This document shows, in pieces, positions 13,953 to 14,068 of a stretch of 14,068 nt of DNA. Positions within the stretch are counted from its first letter, which is position 1, and every line of letters begins with the position of its first letter. Below the pieces are notes generated by a model. That model did not search any database. It was not told the origin of the DNA and saw only the letters and a list, made by a program, of their open reading frames with translations. The DNA lies in contig JAIRYL010000042.1 in NCBI GenBank assembly GCA_031267775.1, positions 1-14,068 on the forward strand. The letters run 5' to 3'. This stretch comes from Tannerellaceae bacterium (GTDB taxonomy: Bacteria; Bacteroidota; Bacteroidia; Bacteroidales; Tannerellaceae). Position numbers and translations under genes: made by a program.

Positions 13953-14068
13953 CGCGTAGAGACGCAATGCTTGCGTCTCACAATGCTTGCGTCTACTTGG
14001 CGGGGCGGGGGGCGAGGCGCGAAGCGCGAGCCTTTGAGCGACGCGGCAGGCGGCGCGACGCGCGAGGG
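13953..14068 (-). repeat. GC-rich composite repeat, right inverted arm (runs off the window)
   Basis: It opens with CGCGTA and the hairpin GAGACGCAA (13959-13967) / TTGCGTCTC (13971-13979), the inverse of the left-arm hairpin. A second CAATGCTTGCGTCT follows at 13981-13994, repeating 13965-13978. A G-rich spacer then leads to 14019-14068, the reverse complement of 12414-12463. The element continues past the window end. Confidence 0.8.

Noticed and set aside
12601..13960. Plasmid-type replication origin with iterons
   Set aside because: The 22-bp period fits iterons, but there is no rep gene, the unit sequence changes between copies, and the neighbouring genes are chromosomal; kept only as a hypothesis in the findings.
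13637..13981. Open frames on both strands of module copy 2 (95 and 100 codons)
   Set aside because: Their proteins are translations of the 12-bp and AT repeats (KGTEKGTEK, YIYIYIY); no start signal or homology.
12103..14068. tRNA or other known RNA gene in the long intergenic region
   Set aside because: I found no cloverleaf, T-loop signature or recognisable rRNA/ncRNA core on either strand by eye.

Overview
The window looks like a chromosomal segment from a member of the Bacteroidota, most likely order Bacteroidales. The reasons are a hybrid two-component regulator ending in an AraC-type domain, a dihydroorotase with the DDQVHFREPG motif, Bacteroides-type promoters (-33 TTTG, about 20 bp, -7 TAnnTTTG) in place of -35/-10 boxes, and A-rich leaders with little Shine-Dalgarno signal. 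The genus cannot be fixed from the sequence alone.

Layout of the coding part (1-12102): the 3' end of a hybrid two-component system gene (+) converges on a minus-strand pair, dihydroorotase (pyrC) and a dolichol-phosphate-mannose-synthase-like glycosyltransferase, which overlap by 20 bp. Diverging from them is mfd (transcription-repair coupling factor), followed 15 bp later by an AMP-forming acyl-CoA synthetase. A strong bidirectional hairpin terminator separates that gene from a minus-strand FadL/OMPP1-type outer-membrane protein. Next, on the plus strand, come an unrecognised membrane protein with a lipobox-like motif and a Sel1-like repeat, its terminator, and a YitT-family membrane protein. 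Nucleotide metabolism, membrane lipid or glycan synthesis, DNA repair and fatty-acid uptake or activation are all ordinary chromosomal functions. The FadL-like porin and the acyl-CoA synthetase could act in sequence (uptake, then activation), but they are transcribed convergently, so this is only an inference.

The last 1966 bases (12103-14068) hold no believable gene and are the most unusual part. They contain three different 7-bp tandem arrays built on AATT+NNN, a putative terminator, GC-rich dispersed repeats, and a stretch of about 1.35 kb made of three tandem, diverged copies of one non-coding module. Each module has a conserved left flank (core TTTTCGCAGAAACAG), a central tandem array with a period of about 22 bp whose sequence is specific to that module, and a conserved right flank. 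The two later modules also end in an AT palindrome and the same T-rich tail. GC-rich composite elements in opposite orientation lie on both sides (12414-12546 and 13953-14068), so the block is bounded by inverted repeats. I do not recognise it as CRISPR, an insertion sequence, an integron or a known RNA. Its function is unknown.
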